The translations under genes and the position numbers were made by a program. From Chloroflexota bacterium (GTDB lineage: Bacteria; Chloroflexota; Limnocylindria; P2-11E): 64,000 nucleotides of DNA. This document shows, piece after piece, positions 15,499 through 23,371 of the stretch. The notes beneath the pieces were generated by a model that saw only the letters and a program-made list of their open reading frames with translations, was not told where the DNA came from and ran no database searches. The DNA lies in the NCBI GenBank assembly GCA_005883625.1, contig VBDU01000073.1:1-64000 (forward strand), in the 5' to 3' direction. Within the stretch, counting starts at the first letter, position 1. Each line of letters begins with the position of its first letter.

Positions 15499-15728
15499 GC
15501 CGCGAGGTGCAGGAACTCGCGAGTCAGCTCGTAGAGCTTCTCGCGGTCTTCACGCGTCGCAGGGCGGAGGCCGTAGTGATTGATGACGCGGATCTGGGTC
15601 GCGAGCCATTCGCGCCAGCACTCCGCGCAGATGCGCGCCTCGACATCGGCACCGAGCGAGCCGGGAAGCCCTACCTTGCCCGCACCCTCCCGGACCTTGC
15701 CGCAGCGCGCGCACGTGACCTCGGCCAT
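15495..15728 (-). CDS. YggX-like Fe(II)-trafficking protein with zinc-ribbon cysteines
   Basis: 77 aa. The pattern GLPGSLGADVEARICAECW, then REWLATQIRVINHYGL and REKLYELTREFL, follows the YggX/iron-traffic family (PG-LG-I..AW..W...Q...IN...L...R..L...FL). Unlike E. coli YggX it has two CxxC pairs (CARC at 6-9, CAEC near 34-37), suggesting a metal knuckle. YggX protects Fe-S clusters from superoxide, which fits its place 9 bp after the Ni-SOD maturation protease gene. It overlaps gvpF by ATGA. The family call is by pattern only. Confidence 0.7.
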   Translation of the reverse strand: MAEVTCARCGKVREGAGKVGLPGSLGADVEARICAECWREWLATQIRVINHYGLRPATREDREKLYELTREFLHLAA

Positions 15729-15737
15729 CGCTCCATG

Positions 15738-16058
15738 TTAGTCACGGTCGCGTAACTTCCCGAGCCGACCGAGCGGCGCGTAGCGGAAGACCGCCCATGC
15801 GACGACGTCCCCCAGCGCTACCGGGCCGAACTGGCGGCTGTCGGTGCTGGCCTCGGGCCGGTCGCCGAGAAGCGTGCAACGGCCGTCGCCGACGGCCGCG
15901 ACGCGCTTCAGCAGGAGCCGTTCGGGAGCGCGCGGGTCGCGCGCGAGGACCACCTCCCCCACGCGTGGCGAGCGCCGGAGCGGCAGCGCGAGCAGCCAGT
16001 CGCCGTCGCGGAGCGCCGGCTCCATGCTGGAGCCCGCGACGGCGACGCGCCGCAGCAC
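15738..16058 (-). CDS. sodX: Nickel superoxide dismutase maturation protease (SodX, S26 family)
   Basis: Signal-peptidase-like serine protease that trims the Ni-SOD propeptide so that the N-terminal His can bind nickel. The 106-aa protein has the S26 catalytic Ser in VAGSSMEPALRDGDWLLA (about residues 8-25) and the general-base Lys region in LLLKRVAAVGDG, followed by LLGDRPEASTDSRQFGPV. It lacks a clear membrane anchor, as expected for SodX. GTG 16058 abuts the sodN stop with no gap, so the substrate and its protease are co-translated. Confidence 0.92.
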   Translation of the reverse strand: MLRRVAVAGSSMEPALRDGDWLLALPLRRSPRVGEVVLARDPRAPERLLLKRVAAVGDGRCTLLGDRPEASTDSRQFGPVALGDVVAWAVFRYAPLGRLGKLRDRD

Positions 16059-16493
16059 CTAGGCCCGGGCCATCTGCTTGGCCATCCGCGTGGCCGTCGG
16101 CCCGCCGGCCTTCGTCCACACGTCGCCGATCTTGTCGATGAGGTCGAGCAGCGTCTTCGCCTCGTTGATGTCGAGGGACTGCTTGACCTTCGAGCACTGC
16201 TTCGCGGCCTTCCAGCAGAGGTCCGTGATCTCCGGGTACTTCTGCACGTGCTCGGGCTTGAAGTAATCGCTCCACAGGACGTCGATGTGGTGCTTCGCGA
16301 GCTCGGCGCGCTCTTCCTTCACCTGGATCGCGCGGGCCTTGAAGTGCTCGTCCGTGGAGGCGTGGTACTTCTCGAGCGTCTTGTACACGGACTCGGCCTC
16401 CACCCGCGCCTGGTCCGGGTCATAGACGCCGCAGGGCAGATCGCAGTGGGCGTACGCGACGAGCGACGGCTTGAGCAGACGAGTGAGCAACAT
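16059..16493 (-). CDS. sodN: Nickel superoxide dismutase
   Basis: Disproportionates superoxide to oxygen and hydrogen peroxide using nickel. The 144-aa precursor has a 15-residue propeptide (MLLTRLLKPSLVAYA) before the nickel hook HCDLPCGVYDP. After cleavage, His16, Cys17 and Cys21 become the Ni ligands. The rest is the usual four-helix body (VYKTLEKYH, KHHIDVLWSDYFK). ATG 16493 is preceded by GGGGGAG 4 nt upstream. It heads the operon that continues through sodX, the yggX-like gene and the gas vesicle genes. Confidence 0.97.
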   Translation of the reverse strand: MLLTRLLKPSLVAYAHCDLPCGVYDPDQARVEAESVYKTLEKYHASTDEHFKARAIQVKEERAELAKHHIDVLWSDYFKPEHVQKYPEITDLCWKAAKQCSKVKQSLDINEAKTLLDLIDKIGDVWTKAGGPTATRMAKQMARA

Positions 16494-16535
16494 GATCTCC
16501 CCCCGTGTTTGGTACTGCGACGGTTATAGCGCCGA

Positions 16536-18005
16536 CTAGGGAGACGCGTCGGGAAGCGTGACGTCGTAGACCGTGAAGCCGGTGACGTCGATGGTCTTCC
16601 CTTCGACCGAGAGGAGCTCGCTCCGGAACGGCGCGAAGGCGTCGACGGTGTACTGGCCCGGCCGCACCGCGAACCCGTAATGGCCCGTCGGGTCGGTCTC
16701 GCCCCCGGCGGCGAACCCGCGCGCGTCGCTCAGCGTGACGCTGGCACCCTCGAGCGGCACGCCGCGCGTGTCGCGGATCCTTCCCTCGACGCGCACGCCT
16801 CGCGTGACCGTGATGTCGAGCGAGCGATCGCCCGGTCCGATCCGGACCTCGTCGGCGTCGATCCAGGTGGTCTTCCCGGCGAAGTACTCGGCGACCACGT
16901 CGCTCCCGTCGGGCGGGAGCACCTGCACCGTGTAGGTCTCGGGCCGCGTCGTCACGACGTAGCCGCCCTCGACCGAGGTCGGCCGGCAGATCCGGCCCGT
17001 CGGGAACGGCGTGTCGACGCAAACGAGGGCCCCGGCGAGCGGGACGCCGTCGGTCGTGCGGACTGTTCCCCGCAGCTGCGGTCCGATGGGGAGCGTCATG
17101 TCGATCGTCCGGTCGGCGGTGATGGTGAGCGCGACCGCGCCGACGCCTTCGAGCGCCGAGGGGTACCAGAGCGGGATGAGCCGCACGTTGTCCGGCGGGA
17201 CGACCCACACGTAGTACTGGCCGGGCTCGACGAGCGCCTGGTAGCTCCCGTCCTTCTTCGTGCGCTCGCAGTCGAGCGGGAGCGGCGCCGCGAGGGTCTT
17301 CGTACACACCTGGGCGTTCTCGACCACCCCGGCGCCCGAGCGGATCGTCCCGCGAAGGAGGACGCCCTTGACGAGCGTGATGTCGACGCCGCTCGCGTCG
17401 TCGGTCCGCACGTCGAAGACGTCGGCCTCCCCGCTGTTCAGCCGGCCGCGCGCCCACTGCGTGATGAGGCGCGCGCCCGCCGGCCCGCTCGCGTCGAGCT
17501 TGTACACGTCCGAGCGGACCGCGAGGCTGAATGCGCCGCCGGCGCCGCTCTTCGCGCAGGTCGGATCGATCGTCGTCGACGGCGGATGCGCGCAGACCTC
17601 CGCGCCGGCCACGACGGCGCCGGCGTCGTCCCGCACGGTGCCCGTGATGAACGATCGCGGCTCGAGGCGGACGGCGACCGTCGCGTCGCCACCGATCGCG
17701 TCGACCGGCCGACGATCGGGCGCGAGGCGCTGGCCGGGCAGCGGTGTCACGCGGATCGTGTACGTCGCCGCGCGCACGACGAGCGACGCGGCCCCCGCCG
17801 GACCGGATTCGGTGCAGCGCTCCTCCCCTGACGTCGGTGCCGCGCAGACCGCGGCGCCCGGGACCGGCGTGCCGTCCTGCCGGCTCACGAGCACGTTGAT
17901 CGCGTGCTGGGGCGTCGGCGTCGCCACGAGAGGTGGCGGGGGCGGCGGCGCCTCGCACCCGGCGAGCGCGAGGGCGAGCACAGCAGCGATCGCGGCGGTG
18001 CGGAT
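16536..18005 (-). CDS. Lipoprotein with repeated carboxypeptidase-regulatory (Ig-like) domains
   Basis: Secreted lipid-anchored protein of about 489 aa. The lipobox LALAGC is followed by a Pro-rich linker. Five to six repeats of the carboxypeptidase-regulatory-like fold follow, each with a GTVRxxxGxPLxGAxVC strand and a YxxxVxPxxY strand. Paired Cys residues recur in the middle repeats. The only standard start, GTG 17981, would give a 7-residue leader without positive charge. Reading from ATC 18005, directly behind an in-frame TAA, gives MRTAAIAAVLALALAGC, a normal lipoprotein signal. I therefore favour ATC as start. The role is unknown; it may be a surface adhesive or scaffold. Confidence 0.75.
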   Translation of the reverse strand: MRTAAIAAVLALALAGCEAPPPPPPLVATPTPQHAINVLVSRQDGTPVPGAAVCAAPTSGEERCTESGPAGAASLVVRAATYTIRVTPLPGQRLAPDRRPVDAIGGDATVAVRLEPRSFITGTVRDDAGAVVAGAEVCAHPPSTTIDPTCAKSGAGGAFSLAVRSDVYKLDASGPAGARLITQWARGRLNSGEADVFDVRTDDASGVDITLVKGVLLRGTIRSGAGVVENAQVCTKTLAAPLPLDCERTKKDGSYQALVEPGQYYVWVVPPDNVRLIPLWYPSALEGVGAVALTITADRTIDMTLPIGPQLRGTVRTTDGVPLAGALVCVDTPFPTGRICRPTSVEGGYVVTTRPETYTVQVLPPDGSDVVAEYFAGKTTWIDADEVRIGPGDRSLDITVTRGVRVEGRIRDTRGVPLEGASVTLSDARGFAAGGETDPTGHYGFAVRPGQYTVDAFAPFRSELLSVEGKTIDVTGFTVYDVTLPDASP

Positions 18006-18012
18006 CGTTTAG

Positions 18013-19086
18013 CTAGTCTCGCGCGCGCGAAGCGGTCTCTTCGCGCTGGGCCGCGGCGAACGTCTGGAGGAGCCGCGAGATCTCCGCGAGCGGCCCCGCC
18101 ACCTCCTCGCCGCGCTCCCGCTCCATGAGGTCGCGCATCGCCTCGCGGATCGGCTTTCCCTCCGCGAGGACGAAGTGCGTCTGCTCGGTGATCGGCATCG
18201 TCACGCCCTTGCGCTTCGCCGCGAGGTAGGTCGCTCGCGTCGTCGTGATGCCTTCGGCGATCTGACCCCCGATGCGCTCGGGGATCGCCGCGAGCGGGAC
18301 GCCGCGCGCCAGGAGCTCGCCGACGGTGCGGTTCCGCGAGTGCTTGCTCGTGCACGTCGCGACGAGGTCGCCGAAGCCCGCCAGCCCGGCGACCGTCAGC
18401 GGATTCGCGCCTTCGGTGAAGCCGTAGCGCGCGATCTCGGCGAGGCCGCGCGTGACGAATCCCGCCTTCGCGTTCTCGCCGTAGCCCATGCCATCGATCG
18501 CGCCCGCGCCGAGCGCGACGATGTTCTTCAGCGCCCCGCAGAGCTCGACACCGACGACGTCGACGTTCGTGTACGGGCGGAACATGCGGGTCCCGACGAG
18601 CTCCTGGAAGTGCCGCGCCGTCGCGGGCTCGACCGAGGCGACGACCGTGGGCGCCGGCAGGCCGGCGGCGATCTCGCGGCTGATGTTCGGCCCCGACAGC
18701 ACCGCGACCCGATCGGGCGCCAGGGCCTCCGCCCAGAGCTGGCTCATGCGCCGGCCGTCGTCGTTCAGACCCTTCGTGGCCGAAAGGAGACGGTGTCGCG
18801 TGCCCAGGAGGGGCGCGACGCGGTCACGCAGCGCGCGGACCCCGAGGCTCGGCGCGGTGACGATGACATCGTCGGCGCTCATGGCCCGCTCGAGGTCCGC
18901 CGTCACGGTCACGCTGTCCGGCACGCGGATGCCCGGCAGGTAGCGCCGGTTCTCGCGATGCGCGGCGATCTCCCGCGCGTGGAGGTCGTCGCGGGTCCAG
19001 AGGATGACGTCCTTGCCGCCGTCTCGCGCGAGGATCGTCGCGAGCGTGGTGCCCCACGATCCTGCCTGCAGGACCGCGACCGTCAT
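18013..19086 (-). CDS. gpsA: NAD(P)-dependent glycerol-3-phosphate dehydrogenase
   Basis: Makes sn-glycerol 3-phosphate from dihydroxyacetone phosphate for phospholipid synthesis. 357 aa. The Rossmann segment is VAVLQAGSWGTTLA: the first Gly of the usual GAGSWGT motif is Gln7, which is unusual. The rest is canonical, including SATKGL, the catalytic Lys in CGALKNIVALGAGAIDGMG, and GLAGFGDLVATCTSKHSRNR. ATG 19086 overlaps the plsY stop by ATGA, coupling substrate supply to the acyltransferase that uses it. Confidence 0.94.
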   Translation of the reverse strand: MTVAVLQAGSWGTTLATILARDGGKDVILWTRDDLHAREIAAHRENRRYLPGIRVPDSVTVTADLERAMSADDVIVTAPSLGVRALRDRVAPLLGTRHRLLSATKGLNDDGRRMSQLWAEALAPDRVAVLSGPNISREIAAGLPAPTVVASVEPATARHFQELVGTRMFRPYTNVDVVGVELCGALKNIVALGAGAIDGMGYGENAKAGFVTRGLAEIARYGFTEGANPLTVAGLAGFGDLVATCTSKHSRNRTVGELLARGVPLAAIPERIGGQIAEGITTTRATYLAAKRKGVTMPITEQTHFVLAEGKPIREAMRDLMERERGEEVAGPLAEISRLLQTFAAAQREETASRARD

Positions 19087-19727
19087 GCGCCGCCCACGCG
19101 CGGCTCGACGCCACGAATGATCCGCGCGATGTTCGGCAGATGGCGGATGAAGACGACCGAACCGCCAACGAGGATGAACGCCAGCGTCGCCCAGTTGAAC
19201 TCGAGCCAGCCCGTCGCGCTGAAGAGCAGATACCCGACGAGCGCGCCGACGACCGACGAGAGCGAGCCGACCGACACCATGCGGGTGAGCGCGAGCGCGA
19301 TCGCGAAGAAGGCGACCGCCGTCGCCCAGGCCGGCGTGGCGACGAAGAGCAGCGCGCCGAATCCGGTCGCCACGCCACGGCCGCCCCGTCCGCGCAGGGT
19401 GACCGGCCAGCAATGACCGGCCACGGCCGTCACCGCCGCGACCGCCTCGGCGAGCGGCCGCAGATCCGACCCTGTCGGGAAGATGAGCTGCGCGAACACC
19501 ACGGCGCCCGCGCCCTTCAAGATGTCGAGCACCGCCACGAGCACGCCCGCGCCGGTGCCGAGGGTGCGGAATGTGTTCGTTGCGCCCGTGGATCCCGACC
19601 CCACCGTCCGCAGATCGACGTTGCGGTAGATCCGGCCCACGATGTAGCCACTCGAGATCGAGCCGACGAGATAGCCCACGAGACCGACGAAGCCGAGCGC
19701 CGCGAGCGTGGCCGGCGAGTCGCCCAT
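19083..19727 (-). CDS. plsY: Acyl-phosphate glycerol-3-phosphate acyltransferase
   Basis: Integral membrane enzyme that acylates glycerol 3-phosphate from acyl-phosphate, the first committed step of phospholipid synthesis. 214 aa with several hydrophobic spans and the three PlsY motifs: GSGSTGATNTFR (near 44), GHCWPVTLRGRGGRGVATGFG (about 103-122), and the C-terminal HLPNIARI. ATG 19727 overlaps the der stop by 1 nt (TGATG); GTG 19730 is an alternative. It forms an operon with der upstream and gpsA downstream, an order common in bacteria. Confidence 0.95.
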   Translation of the reverse strand: MGDSPATLAALGFVGLVGYLVGSISSGYIVGRIYRNVDLRTVGSGSTGATNTFRTLGTGAGVLVAVLDILKGAGAVVFAQLIFPTGSDLRPLAEAVAAVTAVAGHCWPVTLRGRGGRGVATGFGALLFVATPAWATAVAFFAIALALTRMVSVGSLSSVVGALVGYLLFSATGWLEFNWATLAFILVGGSVVFIRHLPNIARIIRGVEPRVGGA

Positions 19728-21067
19728 CACTCGCGCGCTCCGCGGAGCTCGATGCGCAGCGGCGTGCCGTGGAAGCCGAAGCGCCGCCGGATCTCGTTCT
19801 CGAGGTAGCGCACGTACGAGAAGTGCACCGCGGCGGGACGATCCACGAAGAAGACGAACGTCGGCGCGGGTGCCTTCGCCTGCGTCACGTGATGGAAGCG
19901 TACCTCGCGACCCTTGTCCGTCGGAGGCGGATGGGCTGCGACGGCCTCGACGAGCAGCTTGTGGAGGTCCGCCGTCGATATGCGCCTCCGCCGCTCGTCC
20001 GAGACCGCGACCGCGTCGGCGAGCGCCTCCTCCACGCCGCGCCCGGTCTTCGCCGAGACGAAGCGATGGCCCAGCCAGGGCGCGAAGTGGAACTCCCGCG
20101 CGATCTCACGCTCGACCGCCGCGGTCGTCTCCGCACCGCGGTCGACGAGGTCCCACTTGTTCACGGCGAGCACGAGGCCGACGAAGGCCTCGAGGGCGTA
20201 GCCGGCGATGTGCACGTCCTGGGCGGTCAGGCCTTCCGTCGCGTCCGTGAGGAGGATCGCGACGTCGGCCCGCTCGAGCGCCCGGACGGTGCGGAGCAAC
20301 GCGAACTTCTCGATCCCCTCGTCGATGCGCCCCCGCCGGCGGATCCCCGCGGTGTCCACGAGCACGATCCGCCGGCCTTGGCGCTCGATGACCGTGTCGA
20401 CCGTGTCGCGCGTGGTCCCCGGCTGCTCGTTCACGACCGCGCGCTCCTCGCGCGCCAGCGTGTTGAGGAAGCTCGACTTCCCGACGTTCGGCCGGCCGAG
20501 GATGGCGATGCGTACGTCGGTCGTCTCCGGCGTCGCCTCCTGCTCCTTCGGCAACCTCGACACGATCGCGTCGAGCAGGTCGCCGGTGCCGGTGCCCTGG
20601 ATCGCCGAGACCGTGTGGAGGTCTCCGAGCCCGAGCGAATAGAACTCCGCGGCCTGCGCCTCGCTCCGCCAGGAGTCGGTCTTGTTCGCCGCGAGCACCA
20701 CCGGCTTACGGCTGCGGCGGAGGCGGTCGGCGACGTCGTGCTCGACGGGGATGATCCCGGCCTGCGCGTCGACGACGAAGAGCACGACGTCGGCCTCGTC
20801 GATCGCGGCCTCCGCCTGGCGGCGCACGGAGTCCTCGAGATCTTGGGGGGGTTCTCGGGGGGGCCGCGGCCCCCCCGGATCGACGAGGCCGCCGGTGTCG
20901 ACGAGCGTGAACTCGCGGCCGCGCCACTCCGTCGTCGCGTAGAGGCGGTCGCGCGTCGTTCCGGGCTCGTCCTCGACGATCGCGACGCGGTCGCCGATGA
21001 GGCGGTTGAAGAGCGTCGACTTCCCGACGTTGGGTCGCCCGACGACCGCGACGAGAGCGCGCGCCAT
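19727..21067 (-). CDS. der: Ribosome biogenesis GTPase Der (EngA)
   Basis: Double GTPase for 50S subunit assembly, 446 aa. G domain 1 has GRPNVGKST (10-18) and DTGG; G domain 2 has GRPNVGKSS and DTAGIRRRG with NKWD; the C-terminal KH-like domain ends RRRFGFHGTPLRIEL. After LVDTGGLVD in domain 1 there is an odd Pro-rich insert (PGGPRPPREPPQD, about residues 64-76) encoded by a perfect 22-bp GC palindrome at 20856-20877; typical Der has a short acidic loop there. The frame is preserved, so the product is probably functional. It starts at ATG 21067 and is followed by plsY. Confidence 0.96.
   Translation of the reverse strand: MARALVAVVGRPNVGKSTLFNRLIGDRVAIVEDEPGTTRDRLYATTEWRGREFTLVDTGGLVDPGGPRPPREPPQDLEDSVRRQAEAAIDEADVVLFVVDAQAGIIPVEHDVADRLRRSRKPVVLAANKTDSWRSEAQAAEFYSLGLGDLHTVSAIQGTGTGDLLDAIVSRLPKEQEATPETTDVRIAILGRPNVGKSSFLNTLAREERAVVNEQPGTTRDTVDTVIERQGRRIVLVDTAGIRRRGRIDEGIEKFALLRTVRALERADVAILLTDATEGLTAQDVHIAGYALEAFVGLVLAVNKWDLVDRGAETTAAVEREIAREFHFAPWLGHRFVSAKTGRGVEEALADAVAVSDERRRRISTADLHKLLVEAVAAHPPPTDKGREVRFHHVTQAKAPAPTFVFFVDRPAAVHFSYVRYLENEIRRRFGFHGTPLRIELRGARE
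20856..20877. repeat. 22-bp perfect GC palindrome inside der
   Basis: CGGGGGGGCCG/CGGCCCCCCCG, a perfect palindrome flanked by another G-run (20845-20851). It encodes the unusual Pro/Gly insert of Der. It belongs to the G-run/C-run hairpin family found at gene junctions through the window. Confidence 0.7.
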
Positions 21068-21077
21068 GGCGGTAAGC

Positions 21078-21911
21078 CTAGGCGGCGATCGCCTCCGCCC
21101 GCTCCTTCACTTCGATGAGCGTGTCCATCGGCGTCGAGCAGCCGCCGATGAGACCCACACGCGTCTCCCCGGCGAGCCACTCGGGTCGGAGCTCGTCGGC
21201 GTGCTCGATGTGGTACGCGTTGCGGCCCTGCATCTTCGCGAGGTTCACGAGCTCCCTCGTGTTCGCGGAGTTCTTGCCGCCGACGACGATGATCGTCCGC
21301 ACCTGCTCGGCGAGCTCGGAGGCCGCGTGCTGACGCTTCACGGTGACCGGGCACACGGTGTTGAAGACCTTCGTCTCCTGGGCGATCTCCGCGACGTGCG
21401 CGACGAGGTCCTTGAACGCCCACGGCGGCTGCGTCGACTGCGAGACGACGCCCGCCTTCTTCATCCGCGGGAGCTTCTCCCACTCGTCCTTCGTCTCGAC
21501 GACGATCGCGTTCGGCGCGAAGCCGCGGAGGCCGACGACCTCGGGATGCTCCGGCGTGCCGAGGATGATCACCGTGTAGCCCTCGTCGGCGAGCTGCTTG
21601 GTGAAGCGCTGCGCGCGGAGGACGAGCGAGCACGTCGCGTCGACGCACTCCAGGCCCTGCGCCTCGATCTTCGCGCGCGTCTCAGGGGGGACGCCGTGCG
21701 CGCGGATGACGATGACGCCCTCCTTCGCCTCGGCCGGGTCCTTGATGACCGTCACCCCGCGCGCCGCGAGACGCTCGCTGATCTTGGGGTTGTGGACGAC
21801 CTGACCGAGGTTGTAGACGGGCTTGCCCGTCTCGGCCGCGGCCTCGGTCAGCTCGACGGCCTTCTTGACGCCGAAACAGAACCCGTTCTCTCGGGCGAGG
21901 AGGACTTCCAC
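21078..21911 (-). CDS. ispH: 4-hydroxy-3-methylbut-2-enyl diphosphate reductase
   Basis: Last enzyme of the methylerythritol phosphate isoprenoid pathway; makes IPP and DMAPP with an Fe-S cluster. 277 aa. The three cluster cysteines are Cys12 (ENGFCFGV), Cys94 (VDATCSLV) and Cys187 (NTVCPVT). Also visible are NLGQVVHNP, RAHGVPPE and the closing IGGCSTPMDTLIEV. GTG 21911 was chosen because homology begins there; no Shine-Dalgarno sequence is clear. It lies 10 bp upstream of der on the same strand and is divergent from pfk (54-bp gap). Confidence 0.96.
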   Translation of the reverse strand: MEVLLARENGFCFGVKKAVELTEAAAETGKPVYNLGQVVHNPKISERLAARGVTVIKDPAEAKEGVIVIRAHGVPPETRAKIEAQGLECVDATCSLVLRAQRFTKQLADEGYTVIILGTPEHPEVVGLRGFAPNAIVVETKDEWEKLPRMKKAGVVSQSTQPPWAFKDLVAHVAEIAQETKVFNTVCPVTVKRQHAASELAEQVRTIIVVGGKNSANTRELVNLAKMQGRNAYHIEHADELRPEWLAGETRVGLIGGCSTPMDTLIEVKERAEAIAA

Positions 21912-21965
21912 GCCCTCAAGTCTAGGTCCCGTCGCGCGATGCGCTGACGGCTCACACTTGCGCTC

Positions 21966-23006
21966 ATGCGGATCGGCATCCTCACCGGCGGTGGCGACGC
22001 ACCCGGGCTCAACGCCGCGATCCGCGCCGTCGTCCTCCGCGCGACCGCGCTCGGGCACGAGACGTTCGGGATCGGGGACGGCTGGGCCGGCCTCCTCGGC
22101 GAGGCCGCGCCGCGCGTGCTCGTGGCGCGCGACGTCGCCGCGATACTCGGCGAGGGCGGCACGATCCTCGGGACCTCGCGCACCGATCCACGAAAGGATG
22201 ACGCGAGCCGGCGCGCCGTCCTCGACGGCATCCGCCGGTTCCGCCTCGACGCGCTCGTCGCGGTCGGCGGCAACGACACGCTGGGCGTGGCGCAGTGGCT
22301 CCACGAGCAGGGCGTCGCGGTCGTCGGCGTGCCGAAGACCGTGGACAACGACCTCGCGGAGACGGACTTCTGCATCGGCTTCGATACCGCGGTCACGGTC
22401 GTCGCCGACGCGCTCGATCGCCTGCGCACGACCGCGAGCGCGCACCACCGCGTCGTCGTCGTCGAGGCCATGGGCCGCGACACCGGCTGGGTCGCGGCGT
22501 TCGGCGGTCTCGCCGGCGGCGCGGACCTCGTCCTCGTCCCCGAGATCCGGGTGACGAGCGACGACGTCACGCGCACGGTGAAGCGCCGGCGCTCGCTCGG
22601 GGACCTCGACATCCTCGTCGTCGTGTCCGAGGCCGCCGAGATCGACGGCCTCGAGGCGCAGACCGCGGTCGACCGCGACGCGTTCGGCCATGTCCGCCTC
22701 GACCAGCGCGCGATCGGCGCGGTCCTCGCGCGGCACATCGAGCAGCGCACCGGCATCGAGGCTCGTCAGGTCGTGCTCGGGCATCTGCAGCGGGGCGGGT
22801 CCCCCACCGCCGTCGACCGTCTTCGCGCGACGCGCTTTGGGAACGCCGCGGCCGACCTGGCGATCGCCGGACGCTCCGGCGTGCTTCCGGTGCAGCGTGG
22901 CGGCCGCATCGAGGTCGCCACGCTCGCGGACGCGCTCCACGGGCCGCGCGCGCTCTCGGACGACATCATCGAGCTCGTCCGCCGTTTCGCGGGGATCCTC
23001 GACTAG
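21966..23006 (+). CDS. 6-phosphofructokinase, PPi-type signature residues
   Basis: Phosphorylates fructose 6-phosphate. 346 aa with GGGDAPGLNA (8-17), GGNDTLG (101-107), GVPKTVDNDL (121-130) and the MGRDTGW substrate loop. Asp104 and Lys124 take the place of the Gly104/Gly124 pair of ATP-dependent enzymes. This is the established signature of pyrophosphate-dependent enzymes, so a reversible PPi-PFK is likelier than an ATP enzyme. Asn103 replaces the usual Mg-coordinating Asp of GGDD/GGDG, which is odd. It is the only + strand gene for many kb, and its stop overlaps the convergent membrane-protein stop (CTAG). Confidence 0.9.
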   Translation: MRIGILTGGGDAPGLNAAIRAVVLRATALGHETFGIGDGWAGLLGEAAPRVLVARDVAAILGEGGTILGTSRTDPRKDDASRRAVLDGIRRFRLDALVAVGGNDTLGVAQWLHEQGVAVVGVPKTVDNDLAETDFCIGFDTAVTVVADALDRLRTTASAHHRVVVVEAMGRDTGWVAAFGGLAGGADLVLVPEIRVTSDDVTRTVKRRRSLGDLDILVVVSEAAEIDGLEAQTAVDRDAFGHVRLDQRAIGAVLARHIEQRTGIEARQVVLGHLQRGGSPTAVDRLRATRFGNAAADLAIAGRSGVLPVQRGGRIEVATLADALHGPRALSDDIIELVRRFAGILD

Positions 23007-23371
23007 GGGGATCTCGCGCCCGTTCTCGGTTTTCGGGTCCGTGGATTCACTGGTCCCAGCCAGATCGCGGCAACGCCGACGATGGCGAACAGCGTGAAGA
23101 CATAGCGAGCGGCATCCCACGGTCCCGGCGAAATCCTCGTGAGAACCGCTACTGGAACGATCACGATGCCCAACCAGTAAGCCAGCCATGGCCACCCGAT
23201 GACACGGCGATGTACAGGCCAAGCACCCAGCCCGAGAACCAGTGCCAGAACGACAGTCGCAAGAGCTATAACGGGCGACTCAGATCGGTTTGGCTCGAGC
23301 CATATCCAGGCTGCGAATACCACGAGAAAAGCGATCGAAAGGACGCCGCGAGCCTTGCGTGCACGGCTCAT
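23003..23371 (-). CDS. Small membrane protein, 122 aa
   Basis: Unrecognised integral membrane protein with about four hydrophobic spans: GVLSIAFLVVFAAWIWL, VIALATVVLALVLGLGAW, WLAYWLGIVIVPVAVL and YVFTLFAIVGVAAIWLG. The ends are Arg-rich (MSRARKARG; PRTRKPRTGARSP). ATG 23371 overlaps the plsC-like stop by ATGA, so it sits in that operon. The DNA is visibly less GC-rich than its neighbours, suggesting transfer or relaxed selection. Its stop codon overlaps the pfk stop tail to tail. Confidence 0.7.
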   Translation of the reverse strand: MSRARKARGVLSIAFLVVFAAWIWLEPNRSESPVIALATVVLALVLGLGAWPVHRRVIGWPWLAYWLGIVIVPVAVLTRISPGPWDAARYVFTLFAIVGVAAIWLGPVNPRTRKPRTGARSP

